A program made the translations under genes and the position numbers. Shown here piece after piece: positions 27,613 through 36,161 of a stretch of DNA of 64,000 nucleotides. Below the pieces are notes generated by a model, which was not told the DNA's origin, made no database searches, and saw nothing but the letters and a program-made list of their open reading frames with translations. The DNA lies in the NCBI RefSeq assembly GCF_963665355.1, contig NZ_OY762229.1, forward strand, positions 124,001-188,000. The letters run 5' to 3'. How positions within the stretch are numbered: the first letter of the stretch is position 1; the number at the start of each line of letters is the position of its first letter. This DNA comes from an uncultured Desulfobacter sp. (lineage in GTDB: Bacteria > Desulfobacterota > Desulfobacteria > Desulfobacterales > Desulfobacteraceae).

Positions 27613-28719
27613 ATGTCAAGTTCATTTGGAAAATTGTTTCGTGTTTCAACCTTTGGGGAATCCCACTGTCCCGGGGTCGGCGTGATCGTGGACGGGTGCC
27701 TTCCCGGAATGTCCCTGACCGAACCCGACATCCAGTGCCAGCTCGACCGCAGACGCCCGGGCCAGAGTGCGGTATCAACGGACAGGCAGGAGTCGGACCA
27801 GGTGACCATCCAGTCCGGTACGGAACACGGTCTTACCCTTGGCACACCCATCAGCCTGTTTGTGCCCAATAAGGATCAGCGCCCGGGTGATTACAAATCC
27901 ATGGCAGATATCCCGCGGCCCTCCCATGCGGATTTCACCTACCAGTCAAAATACGGCATCCGGGCGTCATCCGGCGGCGGCCGCTCGTCAGCCCGGGAGA
28001 CCATTGGCCGGGTCTGTGCCGGGGCCATTGCCGAAAAAATGCTTAAAACAACACTGGATATTGATATTGTGGCCTGGGTCAGCCAGGTCGGGCCCATCAG
28101 GGCACCGGAAACAGATGGTTTACATCTGACCCGGGCCATTGTGGATGCCAGCATGGTCCGCTGCCCGGATATGGATACGGCAAAGGCCATGGAAGCGGCG
28201 ATTCTCCAGGCTAAAGAAGAGAAGGACTCCATCGGCGGTGTTGTCTCATGTGTCTGTACCAATGTACCGGCGGGCCTTGGAGAACCGGTGTTTGACAAAC
28301 TTGAGGCGCTTCTGGCCCATGCCATGCTTTCCATTCCCGCCACCAAAGGATTTGAAATCGGGTCGGGATTTGCAGGCGCCCAGATGCGCGGTTCCGCACA
28401 TAATGATCCCTTTATTCTAAAAGACAGCCGCCTGGGCACCACAACCAATTTCAGCGGCGGCATCCAGGGCGGCATTTCCAACGGGGAACCCATCACATTC
28501 CGGGTGGCGTTTAAGCCCCCGGCCACCATTGGGCTTGCCCAGGACACTGCCGATTTCCAGGGTCGCAAGGCGTCACTTGCGGCCAAGGGCAGGCATGACC
28601 CCTGTGTTGTGGCCAGGGCCGTACCCATTGTGGAGAGCATGGCAGCCCTTGTATTAGCCGATGCCATGTTGCAGCAGCAGGCCCGGTTGGCAGGTGTGGC
28701 GCTCATGGCCGGACACTGA
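27613..28719 (+). CDS. aroC: Chorismate synthase
   Basis: 368 residues, the usual length. It converts 5-enolpyruvylshikimate-3-phosphate to chorismate with reduced FMN, the last step of the shikimate pathway. Family signatures are present: the N-terminus [19 protein letters not shown] (with the catalytic His), [16 protein letters not shown], and [18 protein letters not shown] at about residues 117-134. AAGGAAA lies upstream of the ATG. It stands alone, followed by a 10-base C run (28739-28748) and the rubredoxin gene about 100 bases later. Confidence 0.96.
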   Translation: MSSSFGKLFRVSTFGESHCPGVGVIVDGCLPGMSLTEPDIQCQLDRRRPGQSAVSTDRQESDQVTIQSGTEHGLTLGTPISLFVPNKDQRPGDYKSMADIPRPSHADFTYQSKYGIRASSGGGRSSARETIGRVCAGAIAEKMLKTTLDIDIVAWVSQVGPIRAPETDGLHLTRAIVDASMVRCPDMDTAKAMEAAILQAKEEKDSIGGVVSCVCTNVPAGLGEPVFDKLEALLAHAMLSIPATKGFEIGSGFAGAQMRGSAHNDPFILKDSRLGTTTNFSGGIQGGISNGEPITFRVAFKPPATIGLAQDTADFQGRKASLAAKGRHDPCVVARAVPIVESMAALVLADAMLQQQARLAGVALMAGH

Positions 28720-28821
28720 TAGTGCGGGAAGGCAAGCGCCCCCCCCCCTTAAAAGTGGCACATTGATTGCAGTTTATGAAAATTGATGGAATTTTAACCT
28801 AAAAATAAATAAGGAGAAACC

Positions 28822-29001
28822 ATGTCAGATCCCAAAGATATGTACCAGTGCCAGGTTACCAATTGCGGATTTATTTACGATCCGGACAGGGGCGATCGCA
28901 AAGGAAAAATTAAAAAAGGAATAAAATTTGAAGACCTGCCCGAAGACTGGCGCTGTCCGGTCTGCGGAGCCAGCCCCAAAAGTTTTAAGTGCCTGGGCTG
29001 A
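28822..29001 (+). CDS. Rubredoxin, Rd2-type with C-x4-C first metal loop
   Basis: 59 residues from ATG 28822 with AAGGAGAAAC before it. Two Cys pairs would bind one iron: CQVTNCG (C-x4-C, against the common C-x2-C) and CPVCG near residue 48. The FIYDPDRGD and [15 protein letters not shown] segments match the Desulfovibrio Rd2 type with the expanded first loop. Rubredoxins are small cytoplasmic one-electron carriers, often serving oxygen or superoxide reduction in anaerobes. A strong terminator follows 40 bases after the stop, so it is the last gene of its transcript. Confidence 0.93.
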   Translation: MSDPKDMYQCQVTNCGFIYDPDRGDRKGKIKKGIKFEDLPEDWRCPVCGASPKSFKCLG

Positions 29002-29041
29002 ACAGCAGCATCCTAAGACATCTTCAGTATACAGATAATCG

Positions 29042-29089
29042 GACAGCCACATAGAGACACAACTGTATCTATGTGGCTGTCTCTTTTTT
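29042..29089 (+). terminator. Strong rho-independent terminator after rubredoxin
   Basis: A perfect 14-bp stem (GACAGCCACATAGA / TCTATGTGGCTGTC) with a 12-base loop is followed by TCTTTTTT. Confidence 0.9.
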
Positions 29090-29243
29090 GTCTCATCTCA
29101 TATTTTCCGTTTAGCCTTCCGACCAATATCGTTTGCAACACTCTGTTATACAATGAGATACACACCACAGCTACAATCTGGCACATAGTTTGCTTTTTTA
29201 ATTTCCCACGTATGGAAATTAACTGCAAAAACAGGAGGCTTAT

Positions 29244-29597
29244 ATGAGACTCAACGACATAAAAAAAAATTACAACCTGATAAATTCCGTGGACTGGGAA
29301 ATGACCCCGGAAGAAGCCATTGCCCTGCACCTGGAATGGGGTCCCTTACGTTCCCAGAGCTATTACAACTCCAGGGACAACAATAATGAAACCGTCTATT
29401 TTGTCATCAACACCTGGAAGAAAAATCCCATTCTGACCCTTGTAAAAAGAAAGGGGTTTGATTCCGAAGAAATTGGCAACTTTGATCTTCCCGAAGATGT
29501 TATTTCAGAATTCATGCAGGGTATCGGCAAATACAAAGGGGTCTATGCCGTGGAAGGAAAGGTAAGGGACTGGCTTAGAAAGGAACTTGATGCATAA
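29244..29597 (+). CDS. Small conserved protein resembling the DVU0772 family
   Basis: 117 residues with CAGGAGG upstream of the ATG. No catalytic motif is visible. The pattern MRLNDIKK, VDWEMTPEEAIALHLEWG, a central beta-rich part with YFVINTWK, and the C-terminal KGVYAVEGKVRDWLRKEL resembles what I recall of the DVU0772 family, found mainly in sulfate reducers and without a known function. The protein is soluble and acidic to neutral, with no signal peptide. It is bracketed by terminators (29042-29089 and 29644-29687), so it is a single-gene unit. Confidence 0.75.
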   Translation: MRLNDIKKNYNLINSVDWEMTPEEAIALHLEWGPLRSQSYYNSRDNNNETVYFVINTWKKNPILTLVKRKGFDSEEIGNFDLPEDVISEFMQGIGKYKGVYAVEGKVRDWLRKELDA

Positions 29598-29643
29598 CCA
29601 CCCAATTCCAACCAACCACCTCAGTTAAGTTCCTTTTTTCCCG

Positions 29644-29687
29644 GAGCCGGCGGATGGACTTCATAGTCCATCCGCCGGCTCTTTCTT
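29644..29687 (+). terminator. Strong rho-independent terminator
   Basis: A perfect 16-bp stem (GAGCCGGCGGATGGAC and its complement) with the 6-base loop TTCATA is followed by TTTCTT, 47 bases after the stop of the small conserved gene. Confidence 0.88.
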
Positions 29688-29801
29688 GATCCTAAAGGAA
29701 GTGACTATTGAATAAAAATGAACCTGCCCTGCCCTTGCTCCAGGTTATGAGTGCAGGCAAAAGCAGGAGCATCAGTTTATTTGTCACAGACTGTGGATAT
29801 T

Positions 29802-30656
29802 CTATCCGTTTTCAGCATTTTTTATAAAGTCTTTCACCATCATCTCCCCTAATTCCATGGACCGTTTGGTGGCAGACTCAACGGCATTGATCATGGTTGT
29901 ACGAAGCCCACCCTGTTCCAGGGTGTGGATGCCGGCAATGGCTGTCCCGCCCGGTGAGGCAACCCTGTCTTTGAGTTGTCCCGGATGTTCCCGGCTTTCA
30001 AGAAGCAGGCGGGCGGCACCCAGCACGGTCTGGGTGGATAAAAACAGGGAATCTTTTCTGGACAGTCCCATTTTTACGCCGGCATCGGCCATGGCGTCCA
30101 CAATGGTAAAGATGTATGCCGGGCCGGAGCCGCTTAAGCCTGTGAACGCATCCATGAGTATATTCTCCTGGATAAATACGGTTTTGCCCACAGAGTCAAA
30201 AACCGCCCGGGCCAGTTCCACATCGCCTTCCTGGACAAACTGCCCCGCACACACGGCTGTGGCGCTCTCTTTGACAAAGGCGCAGATATTGGGCATGGAC
30301 CTGATCAGGCGCAGTTCCTTTTGAAGGCCTGCGGCAATGGCGGCCAAAGGCACACCTGCGGCAATGGAGATAATGAGCTTGGATTTATCCAGGGCTGATG
30401 CCGTCTCCTTGAGCACAGAGCCCAGAATCTGGGGTTTGGTGGCGTAGATAATGATTTCTGATTTCTCACAGACTTCGATATTGCTGGTTGTGGTCAGCAC
30501 CCCGTATTTTTCCTGAACGTTCTTAAGTGTTTCCGGAAAAACATCCGAACAGATAATGTTTTCGGGCTTGGCTGCCTTGGACATTACAAGCCCGCTGACC
30601 AGCGCTTCCCCCATGTTGCCGCTTCCAATGAAACCAATTTTTTTATTCTGAAGCAT
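29802..30656 (-). CDS. proC: Pyrroline-5-carboxylate reductase
   Basis: 284 residues. It reduces pyrroline-5-carboxylate to proline with NAD(P)H. The N-terminal Rossmann motif GFIGSGNMGEALVSG is intact, and the C-terminal dimerisation region has the signature SGSGPAYIFTIVDAMADAGVK (~160-180) and SPGGTAIAGIHTLEQGGLR. The start at 30656 is chosen for the family N-terminus MLQNKKIGFIG with AAGGAG six bases upstream; a longer in-frame start at 30716 would add 20 residues of unlike composition. It is probably transcribed alone. The 228 bases upstream, before the thioesterase gene, show no clear feature. Confidence 0.95.
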   Translation of the reverse strand: MLQNKKIGFIGSGNMGEALVSGLVMSKAAKPENIICSDVFPETLKNVQEKYGVLTTTSNIEVCEKSEIIIYATKPQILGSVLKETASALDKSKLIISIAAGVPLAAIAAGLQKELRLIRSMPNICAFVKESATAVCAGQFVQEGDVELARAVFDSVGKTVFIQENILMDAFTGLSGSGPAYIFTIVDAMADAGVKMGLSRKDSLFLSTQTVLGAARLLLESREHPGQLKDRVASPGGTAIAGIHTLEQGGLRTTMINAVESATKRSMELGEMMVKDFIKNAENG

Positions 30657-30884
30657 TCTGACTCCTTTTGGGACTGAAGTAATAACGGCCATGGGTCGAC
30701 CTGTTCTGTCATCCACCCAGGCTCAACCCACAACAAAACATGAAAGCAACCTGTCAACTTATCGGTACCTTCATCTAAAAATAAGGAAGTCTATACTATG
30801 GCCCTATCTGAATGCGTGTCAAGGCAAATATCATTATTGAAATAACAAGACATTTCCCAACGAGATCCGGTTCCCGGAGCAAAA

Positions 30885-31316
30885 TCACACCGAAGGTGTA
30901 AGCCGTTCCAGAAACCTTTTCGGAATTGTTGATACTTTATTCTTTTCATAGTCAAAAAACACGATGCCGTTTTTTGCCTCAAGAACAAGTTTTTGATTCT
31001 CCGCATTTGTTGCACGATAAAATATATCGCACCCGTATTTATTAAAATCACCTGCCCCCAACTCAAATTTCAGGCGCTCGCCATAATAAGATTGTGATTT
31101 ATAAACAACTGCCAGGTCAGTAATTATAGTTCCCTTGCCTTCAACATCCAGATCTGAATAGCCCAGGGATATGAAAAACCGGGTTCTTACTTCCTGCATA
31201 AGAGAAACAAAGGCATCATTTCCCACATGGTTGCCAAAATTCAAATCTGTTGTCCTGATGGTCAATTCGGTTTCAAATAAAAAAACATCTACCATTTTGA
31301 TTTCAATGCGTGCCAT
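30885..31316 (-). CDS. Acyl-CoA thioesterase-like hotdog protein (4HBT/YbgC type)
   Basis: 143 residues forming a single hotdog fold. The segment FETELTIRTTDLNFGNHVGNDAFVSLMQEVRTRFF fits the 4HBT family, with the Asn/His and following acidic residue in the active-site loop and long helix. Strands such as DLAVVYKSQSYYGERLKFE are typical. It should hydrolyse acyl-CoA or acyl-ACP thioesters; the substrate is unknown. The start at 31316 has AAAGGA five bases upstream; the open frame runs 59 codons further without family resemblance. It is divergent from cysE, and their promoters share 31317-31541. Confidence 0.82.
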   Translation of the reverse strand: MARIEIKMVDVFLFETELTIRTTDLNFGNHVGNDAFVSLMQEVRTRFFISLGYSDLDVEGKGTIITDLAVVYKSQSYYGERLKFELGAGDFNKYGCDIFYRATNAENQKLVLEAKNGIVFFDYEKNKVSTIPKRFLERLTPSV

Positions 31317-31541
31317 GATATCCTTTAATGAATAAATTATGTAGGTTCCACCAAGCCGCACAAAGAATGGCCGTGTTTGACAACCACCACAATGTGACAT
31401 ACGCGACCTGATAAACTGATCTATTTTGTGAAAAAAAACCATGGACAGCAAGGAATTTATAACATTGAAATCCCGTGTGAACCGGCTCCCCAAAAAGCTG
31501 TACCTGGTTTTAGGGATATCCGTTCAAGGAGCATATACCAG

Positions 31542-32525
31542 ATGAGCCCGACAAATAACAAAAAAGCGATGTGCCGGTATGCGGGCGCACAAAACCAGAA
31601 TGTTCAAAGGACTGCCCTGCCCGAAATTATTGACCGGATTGTCAATTCATTGGATGACCCTGAATGCTTTGCCCATATTGGTGAAGAACCGATTCATTTT
31701 TCCACATCTGTCCGGGAGATGATTGAAAAATTCAGAAACATTCTGTTCCCCGGATATTTCTCGGATGCAAAAATTGACAGTGTCAATGTGAGCTATCACA
31801 TGGGTCAGGAAATTACACGACTCTACGACATCCTTTCCAGACAGATTATTCATGTACTGCGCCATGACTGCCTCAGATATGACAGGGAATGTTCGGAATG
31901 CGAGCGACGGGGCAATGAGGCCGCGTTCTGCGTAATTGAACAAATTCCGGTTCTCAGGCAAAAACTGGCAGCAGATGTCAGGGCCGCCTATGACGGAGAT
32001 CCGGCGGCCAAAAGCCATGATGAAATTATTTTTTCCTATCCGGGTCTGTATGCCATCACGGTTCACCGGATCGCTAATATCCTGCACCAGCGCAGTATTC
32101 CAAAGCTGCCCAGAATCATGTCGGAACTGGCCCACAGCCTGACCGGCATTGATATTCATCCGGGTGCCACCATTGGAGAGCGTTTTGTCATTGATCACGG
32201 GACCGGCATTGTCATCGGGGAGACATCTGTCATCGGGGACAATGTGCGCATCTACCAGAATGTCACCATTGGGGCCCTCTCCCTGCCCAAAGATGCCGGA
32301 GAAAAGCTGCGCTGGGCCAAGAGGCACCCCACCATTGAAGATGATGTGATTATTTACTCCGGGGCCACAGTCCTCGGGGGTGACACAGTTATCGGGGCCC
32401 GTTCCGTTGTGGGCGGTAATGTATGGCTCACCCGCTCCATACCGGCTGATACCAAAATATTTATGGAAGAGCCCCGCCTGATTATTAAAAATCAACCAAA
32501 GGAGACAGACAGTGAAGGCAATTGA
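31542..32525 (+). CDS. cysE: Serine O-acetyltransferase
   Basis: About 327 residues. The C-terminal half is a left-handed beta-helix with hexapeptide repeats and the cysE signature IDIHPGATIGERFVIDHGTGIVIGETSVIGDNV, including the catalytic His pair. The N-terminal helical half is long, as in SAT enzymes of Desulfobacterota. It acetylates serine with acetyl-CoA, giving O-acetylserine for cysteine synthesis. ATG 31542 is preferred, with AAGGAG ten bases upstream; the frame is open back to 31428. Its end overlaps the downstream cysK start by 14 bases, so the two cysteine-synthesis steps are coupled. Confidence 0.92.
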   Translation: MSPTNNKKAMCRYAGAQNQNVQRTALPEIIDRIVNSLDDPECFAHIGEEPIHFSTSVREMIEKFRNILFPGYFSDAKIDSVNVSYHMGQEITRLYDILSRQIIHVLRHDCLRYDRECSECERRGNEAAFCVIEQIPVLRQKLAADVRAAYDGDPAAKSHDEIIFSYPGLYAITVHRIANILHQRSIPKLPRIMSELAHSLTGIDIHPGATIGERFVIDHGTGIVIGETSVIGDNVRIYQNVTIGALSLPKDAGEKLRWAKRHPTIEDDVIIYSGATVLGGDTVIGARSVVGGNVWLTRSIPADTKIFMEEPRLIIKNQPKETDSEGN

Positions 32526-33429
32526 CAACATTACCCAGGCCTGCGGCAATACCCCCCTGGTATATCTGGCAACACCTTCCAAAGAGTGCGGGGCACATCT
32601 GTTTGCCAAACTGGAATATTTCAATCCATTAAGCAGCGTCAAGGATCGAATCGGCCTTGCCATGATTGAGGCGGGCCTGAAAAACGGACAAATCGGACCT
32701 GATACCCTGATCGTGGAACCGACCTCCGGGAACACAGGCATTGCGCTGGCCTTTGTGGCCCAGGTAAAGGGGCTGAAACTTGCTTTGACCATGCCGGAGA
32801 CCATGAGCATAGAGCGCCGGAAACTGCTGCACCATTTAGGGGCAGAATTGATTCTTACGCCGGGACACCTGGGCATGCGGGGTGCCGTGAACAAAGCCGC
32901 AGAGATGGTGGAGACCCACGGGAATGCCTATATGCCCGACCAGTTTTCAAATCCGGCCAATCCGGCGGCCCACAGAAACACCACCGGCCCCGAGATATGG
33001 GAGGCGTCCCAGGGCCGGGTTGACATTTTTGTGGCAGGCGTTGGTACCGGCGGCACCCTTACCGGAGTAACCGAATACATCAAAAGCAAACACCCGGACC
33101 TTGTGTCCATTGCCGTGGAACCGGCTGAATCGCCGGTCCTTTCCGGGGGAAAAGCCGGTCCCCATACCATTCAGGGCATTGGCGCAGGTTTTGTTCCGGC
33201 CAACCTGAACCGGGATCTTGTTGACCACATTTTTCAGGTCAAAGGAGAAGATGCATTCAACGGCGCCAGAACCCTGGCCAGATCATGTGCAATTCTTTGC
33301 GGCATCTCATCAGGTGCCAACTTCCATGCCGCCTTTCAGACAGGCCTGAAGAATCCGGGGAAAACCATTGTTTTTATGGTGTGTGATACCGGAGAGCGTT
33401 ATATCAGCACCAGTCTTTTCGACCTGTAA
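32512..33429 (+). CDS. cysK: Cysteine synthase A (O-acetylserine sulfhydrylase)
   Basis: 305 residues. It is a PLP enzyme that replaces the acetyl group of O-acetylserine with sulfide. The PLP Lys is in the SSVKDRIG motif near residue 44, the substrate loop TSGNTGIALA near 70, and the phosphate-binding loop GVGTGGTLTG near 180. It starts at a GTG preceded by AAAGGAG and overlaps the cysE end, forming a SAT-OASS pair. Its last 26 bases overlap the convergent aspartase fusion gene. A free sulfide supply is natural in a sulfate reducer. Confidence 0.95.
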   Translation: MKAIDNITQACGNTPLVYLATPSKECGAHLFAKLEYFNPLSSVKDRIGLAMIEAGLKNGQIGPDTLIVEPTSGNTGIALAFVAQVKGLKLALTMPETMSIERRKLLHHLGAELILTPGHLGMRGAVNKAAEMVETHGNAYMPDQFSNPANPAAHRNTTGPEIWEASQGRVDIFVAGVGTGGTLTGVTEYIKSKHPDLVSIAVEPAESPVLSGGKAGPHTIQGIGAGFVPANLNRDLVDHIFQVKGEDAFNGARTLARSCAILCGISSGANFHAAFQTGLKNPGKTIVFMVCDTGERYISTSLFDL

Positions 33430-35287
33430 TGGTCCTGGGGTCGGTCATACATTCCGGGCGCAGCATGTCATCCAGCTCGTCCCGGGTGAGCAGCTTTTTT
33501 TCCAGCACCAGGTGGTACACACTCTTGCCTGTTTTGAGCGCTTCCTTTGCTATGGCCGCGGACTGTTCATAGCCGATTACCGGCACCAGTGCGGTGACCA
33601 GTCCGATGCTGGTCTGGACATAGTGACGGCAGATATCCCGGTTGGCTTCAATGCCGTTAATGCAGCGTGCAACAAGCGTTATGCAGCCGTTTTTTAGAAT
33701 CATCATACCGTGAAGCAGATCATAGGCAATAATTGGTTCGCCCATACACAGCTCCAGCTCGCTGGCTTCGGCGGCCATGGAGACAACTGTGTCATATCCC
33801 ATGACCTGATAGCAGATCTGGTTCATCAGTTCGGGAATAACCGGATTCACCTTTCCCGGCATAATGGAAGATCCGGGCTGCATGGGGGGCAGATTAATTT
33901 CATTTAAGCCGCATCGGGGACCGGAAGAGAGCCAGCGCAGATCATTGCATATCTTTGAAATCTGTACAGCCGCAAGTTTAAGATTGGCAGACATGTGAAC
34001 AAAAATACCGGCATTCTGGGTGGCCTCCACCAAATTTTTTGCCTTGCGTAACTGAAAACCGCTGACCTGGGTCAATTTTTCCACCACCAGGGAGGCGTAG
34101 CCCGGGGGACTGTTTATGCCTGTGCCAATGGCTGTTGCCCCCATGTTCACATCATTGAATGCATCCGCCGCCTGGGTGATGGAACTGATGGCGCTGTCAA
34201 TCATGACCGCATAGGCGCTGAACTCCTGTCCAAGGGTCATGGGAACGGCATCCTGATTTTCAGTGCGCCCCATCTTCAGCACGTCTTTAAACTCGTTCCC
34301 CTTTCTTTCCAGCGCATCGCGCAGTTCCTTCAGCGCCAGGACCAGATTTTTTCTGGAGAGCAGCACCGCAAGTTTAATGGCCGTGGGATACGCGTCATTG
34401 GTGGATTGGGAGCAGTTCACATGGTCATTGGGATGCAGATATTGATATTCGCCTTTATTGTGGCCCATGATCTCAAGACCGCGGTTGGCAATAACCTCAT
34501 TGGCATTCATATTGGTGGATGTGCCGGCACCGCCCTGAAACATGTCAACAGTGAACTGGTCGTGCAGTTTACCGTCCAGAATTTCATCACAGGCCTGGGT
34601 TATGGCTTCCATTTTGGCCTGATCAATGCGTCCCAGTTCTTGGTTGGCCAGGGCAGCGGCTTTTTTGACCATAGCCAGCGCCTCGACCATATGCTCGAAA
34701 TTATGGAGATGGACACCTGAGATGGCAAAATTATCCATGGCGCGCTGGGTCTGTACACCGTAGTAGGCATCATCGGAGATTTCCCGGGCGCCCAGGGAAT
34801 CATGCTCCAGCCGGAACCCGCTTGTGACCACATTATCATTTTTCCTGTTTTCAAAAAGCTTGTTGCCCAGCATGCGCAAGCGCCTGTTAATGCCCACGGC
34901 GATCTGGGAAACGATCCTGTAAAAAAAATCCGGTTCAGCTTCCCTGAACGCATCAATGTTCTCCCGGGATATCTGCCAGATCTTTGCGCCGGTGCGGGTA
35001 AAGGCGCCGGTGGTGTGTGAATCATTTCCCAGAAAAGCGCCCTCGCTGATCATGGATCCTGCAACCATGGATCCGAGCTTGCGGGAGGTGCCATGCAGGC
35101 CGCGCACCAGTTCCACGTCCCCTTCAAGGATGATACCGGCCCATTGCCGGGGTGTTGATTCATGGAATATCCATTCATTGGGCTTATACTCCTGCTCCCG
35201 GCCCTGGGCAAGAAAACCGGCAAGATCCTTTTCGCTGACGCCATTGGTTTTTGCGGCCAGCTTTATAATGCTTTGTTCTATAAACAT
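33404..35287 (-). CDS. aspA: Aspartate ammonia-lyase with fused N-terminal cyclic-nucleotide-binding domain
   Basis: 627 residues, about 150 more than normal aspartase. Residues ~1-150 form a Crp-like cyclic-nucleotide-binding beta roll (IFHESTPRQWAGIILEGDVELVRG...GSMISEGAFLGNDSHTTGAFTRTGAKIWQISRENI) without a DNA-binding part. The rest is aspartase: EHDSLGAREISDDAYYGVQT, TSTNMNANEVIANRG, and the signature GSSIMPGKVNPVIPE near residue 465. Aspartase converts aspartate to fumarate and ammonia. The fusion suggests allosteric control by a nucleotide or other ligand. It is last in an operon with a HTH-EIIA protein, a ClC channel and a stress protein, 12 bases after the latter. Confidence 0.93.
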   Translation of the reverse strand: MFIEQSIIKLAAKTNGVSEKDLAGFLAQGREQEYKPNEWIFHESTPRQWAGIILEGDVELVRGLHGTSRKLGSMVAGSMISEGAFLGNDSHTTGAFTRTGAKIWQISRENIDAFREAEPDFFYRIVSQIAVGINRRLRMLGNKLFENRKNDNVVTSGFRLEHDSLGAREISDDAYYGVQTQRAMDNFAISGVHLHNFEHMVEALAMVKKAAALANQELGRIDQAKMEAITQACDEILDGKLHDQFTVDMFQGGAGTSTNMNANEVIANRGLEIMGHNKGEYQYLHPNDHVNCSQSTNDAYPTAIKLAVLLSRKNLVLALKELRDALERKGNEFKDVLKMGRTENQDAVPMTLGQEFSAYAVMIDSAISSITQAADAFNDVNMGATAIGTGINSPPGYASLVVEKLTQVSGFQLRKAKNLVEATQNAGIFVHMSANLKLAAVQISKICNDLRWLSSGPRCGLNEINLPPMQPGSSIMPGKVNPVIPELMNQICYQVMGYDTVVSMAAEASELELCMGEPIIAYDLLHGMMILKNGCITLVARCINGIEANRDICRHYVQTSIGLVTALVPVIGYEQSAAIAKEALKTGKSVYHLVLEKKLLTRDELDDMLRPECMTDPRTITGRKDWC

Positions 35288-35299
35288 CGATTTTTCCTA

Positions 35300-36130
35300 C
35301 TAGGTTAGAGTAATACGGCAGTTCGGACCTGTTACCAGCAGATTATTGGTGACGGTTGACTGAATATGCTCCATTTTGCTTCCCAGAAGAATTTCCTTGA
35401 CCACACCATGTCCATAGGCCCCGAGCACGATCAGAGAGTCATGGGGCACCTCGTACAGCATACGCTCAAATTCAGAAGATTCATAAAAACACCACTCTTT
35501 GACATACTGGTCCACAAGATCTTCATACTCGGTTCCCCGGACCATATCCCGGTAAACATCCTCACTGCCTTTTTCAAGAACAGTATAAATTTTTAAAGGA
35601 AAGCCCGAGGCAATGGCAACCTTGAGCCCTAAAACAAGGGCATGCATGGCATTGGATGAGCCCCCGAAAAATACGGCTACACTGTTCCACTCCTTGAACA
35701 CGGGGCTAGCAATGAGAATGGGAAAGGTAGCCTGTTTAATCATCCGCCGGACCTTGGGGCCCAGATGGCCCAGCCCTATTTTAGATGACAGATCGGAGAT
35801 AGAACGCGGAGAGCACATATAATCGAACTGACTGGATATATCCGGCAGAGTTGAAGCCGTAAAATTTTTGGGCTCATAGAATCGGGGCGGCATCCCTGCC
35901 TGATCAAACAGTTCGATCACATGTTCATGGGCTGTCTCCGGAAAGGCCAGAAAGGAGCTGTCCAGGTTGATCTGCACCACATCATTGGAAAAATACATTA
36001 GGAACTTGTCTGTTTTGGGGATATACACAACGGCCGAGGCGTGGATGGTTTTACAAAAATGCAGGGACTGCAAAAAAGTTTCCCTGCCAAAGGGGGTATT
36101 CCTGAAAATATGAAGCAGTTTATAATTCAT
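35300..36130 (-). CDS. Universal stress protein family protein
   Basis: 276 residues. The C-terminal half ends with the Usp nucleotide-loop pattern GAYGHGVVKEILLGS (G-x2-G-x9-G-S). The N-terminal half resembles a second, degenerate Usp domain, so it may be a tandem form. ATG 36130 has AAGGAGA six bases upstream; a start seven codons earlier is less likely. It sits between the ClC channel and the aspartase fusion genes and is probably co-transcribed. Such proteins bind ATP or AMP and support survival under energy stress; the partner is not known. Confidence 0.8.
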   Translation of the reverse strand: MNYKLLHIFRNTPFGRETFLQSLHFCKTIHASAVVYIPKTDKFLMYFSNDVVQINLDSSFLAFPETAHEHVIELFDQAGMPPRFYEPKNFTASTLPDISSQFDYMCSPRSISDLSSKIGLGHLGPKVRRMIKQATFPILIASPVFKEWNSVAVFFGGSSNAMHALVLGLKVAIASGFPLKIYTVLEKGSEDVYRDMVRGTEYEDLVDQYVKEWCFYESSEFERMLYEVPHDSLIVLGAYGHGVVKEILLGSKMEHIQSTVTNNLLVTGPNCRITLT

Positions 36131-36161
36131 TGGAAGTCTCCTTGAACCCATGAACAGAGGA

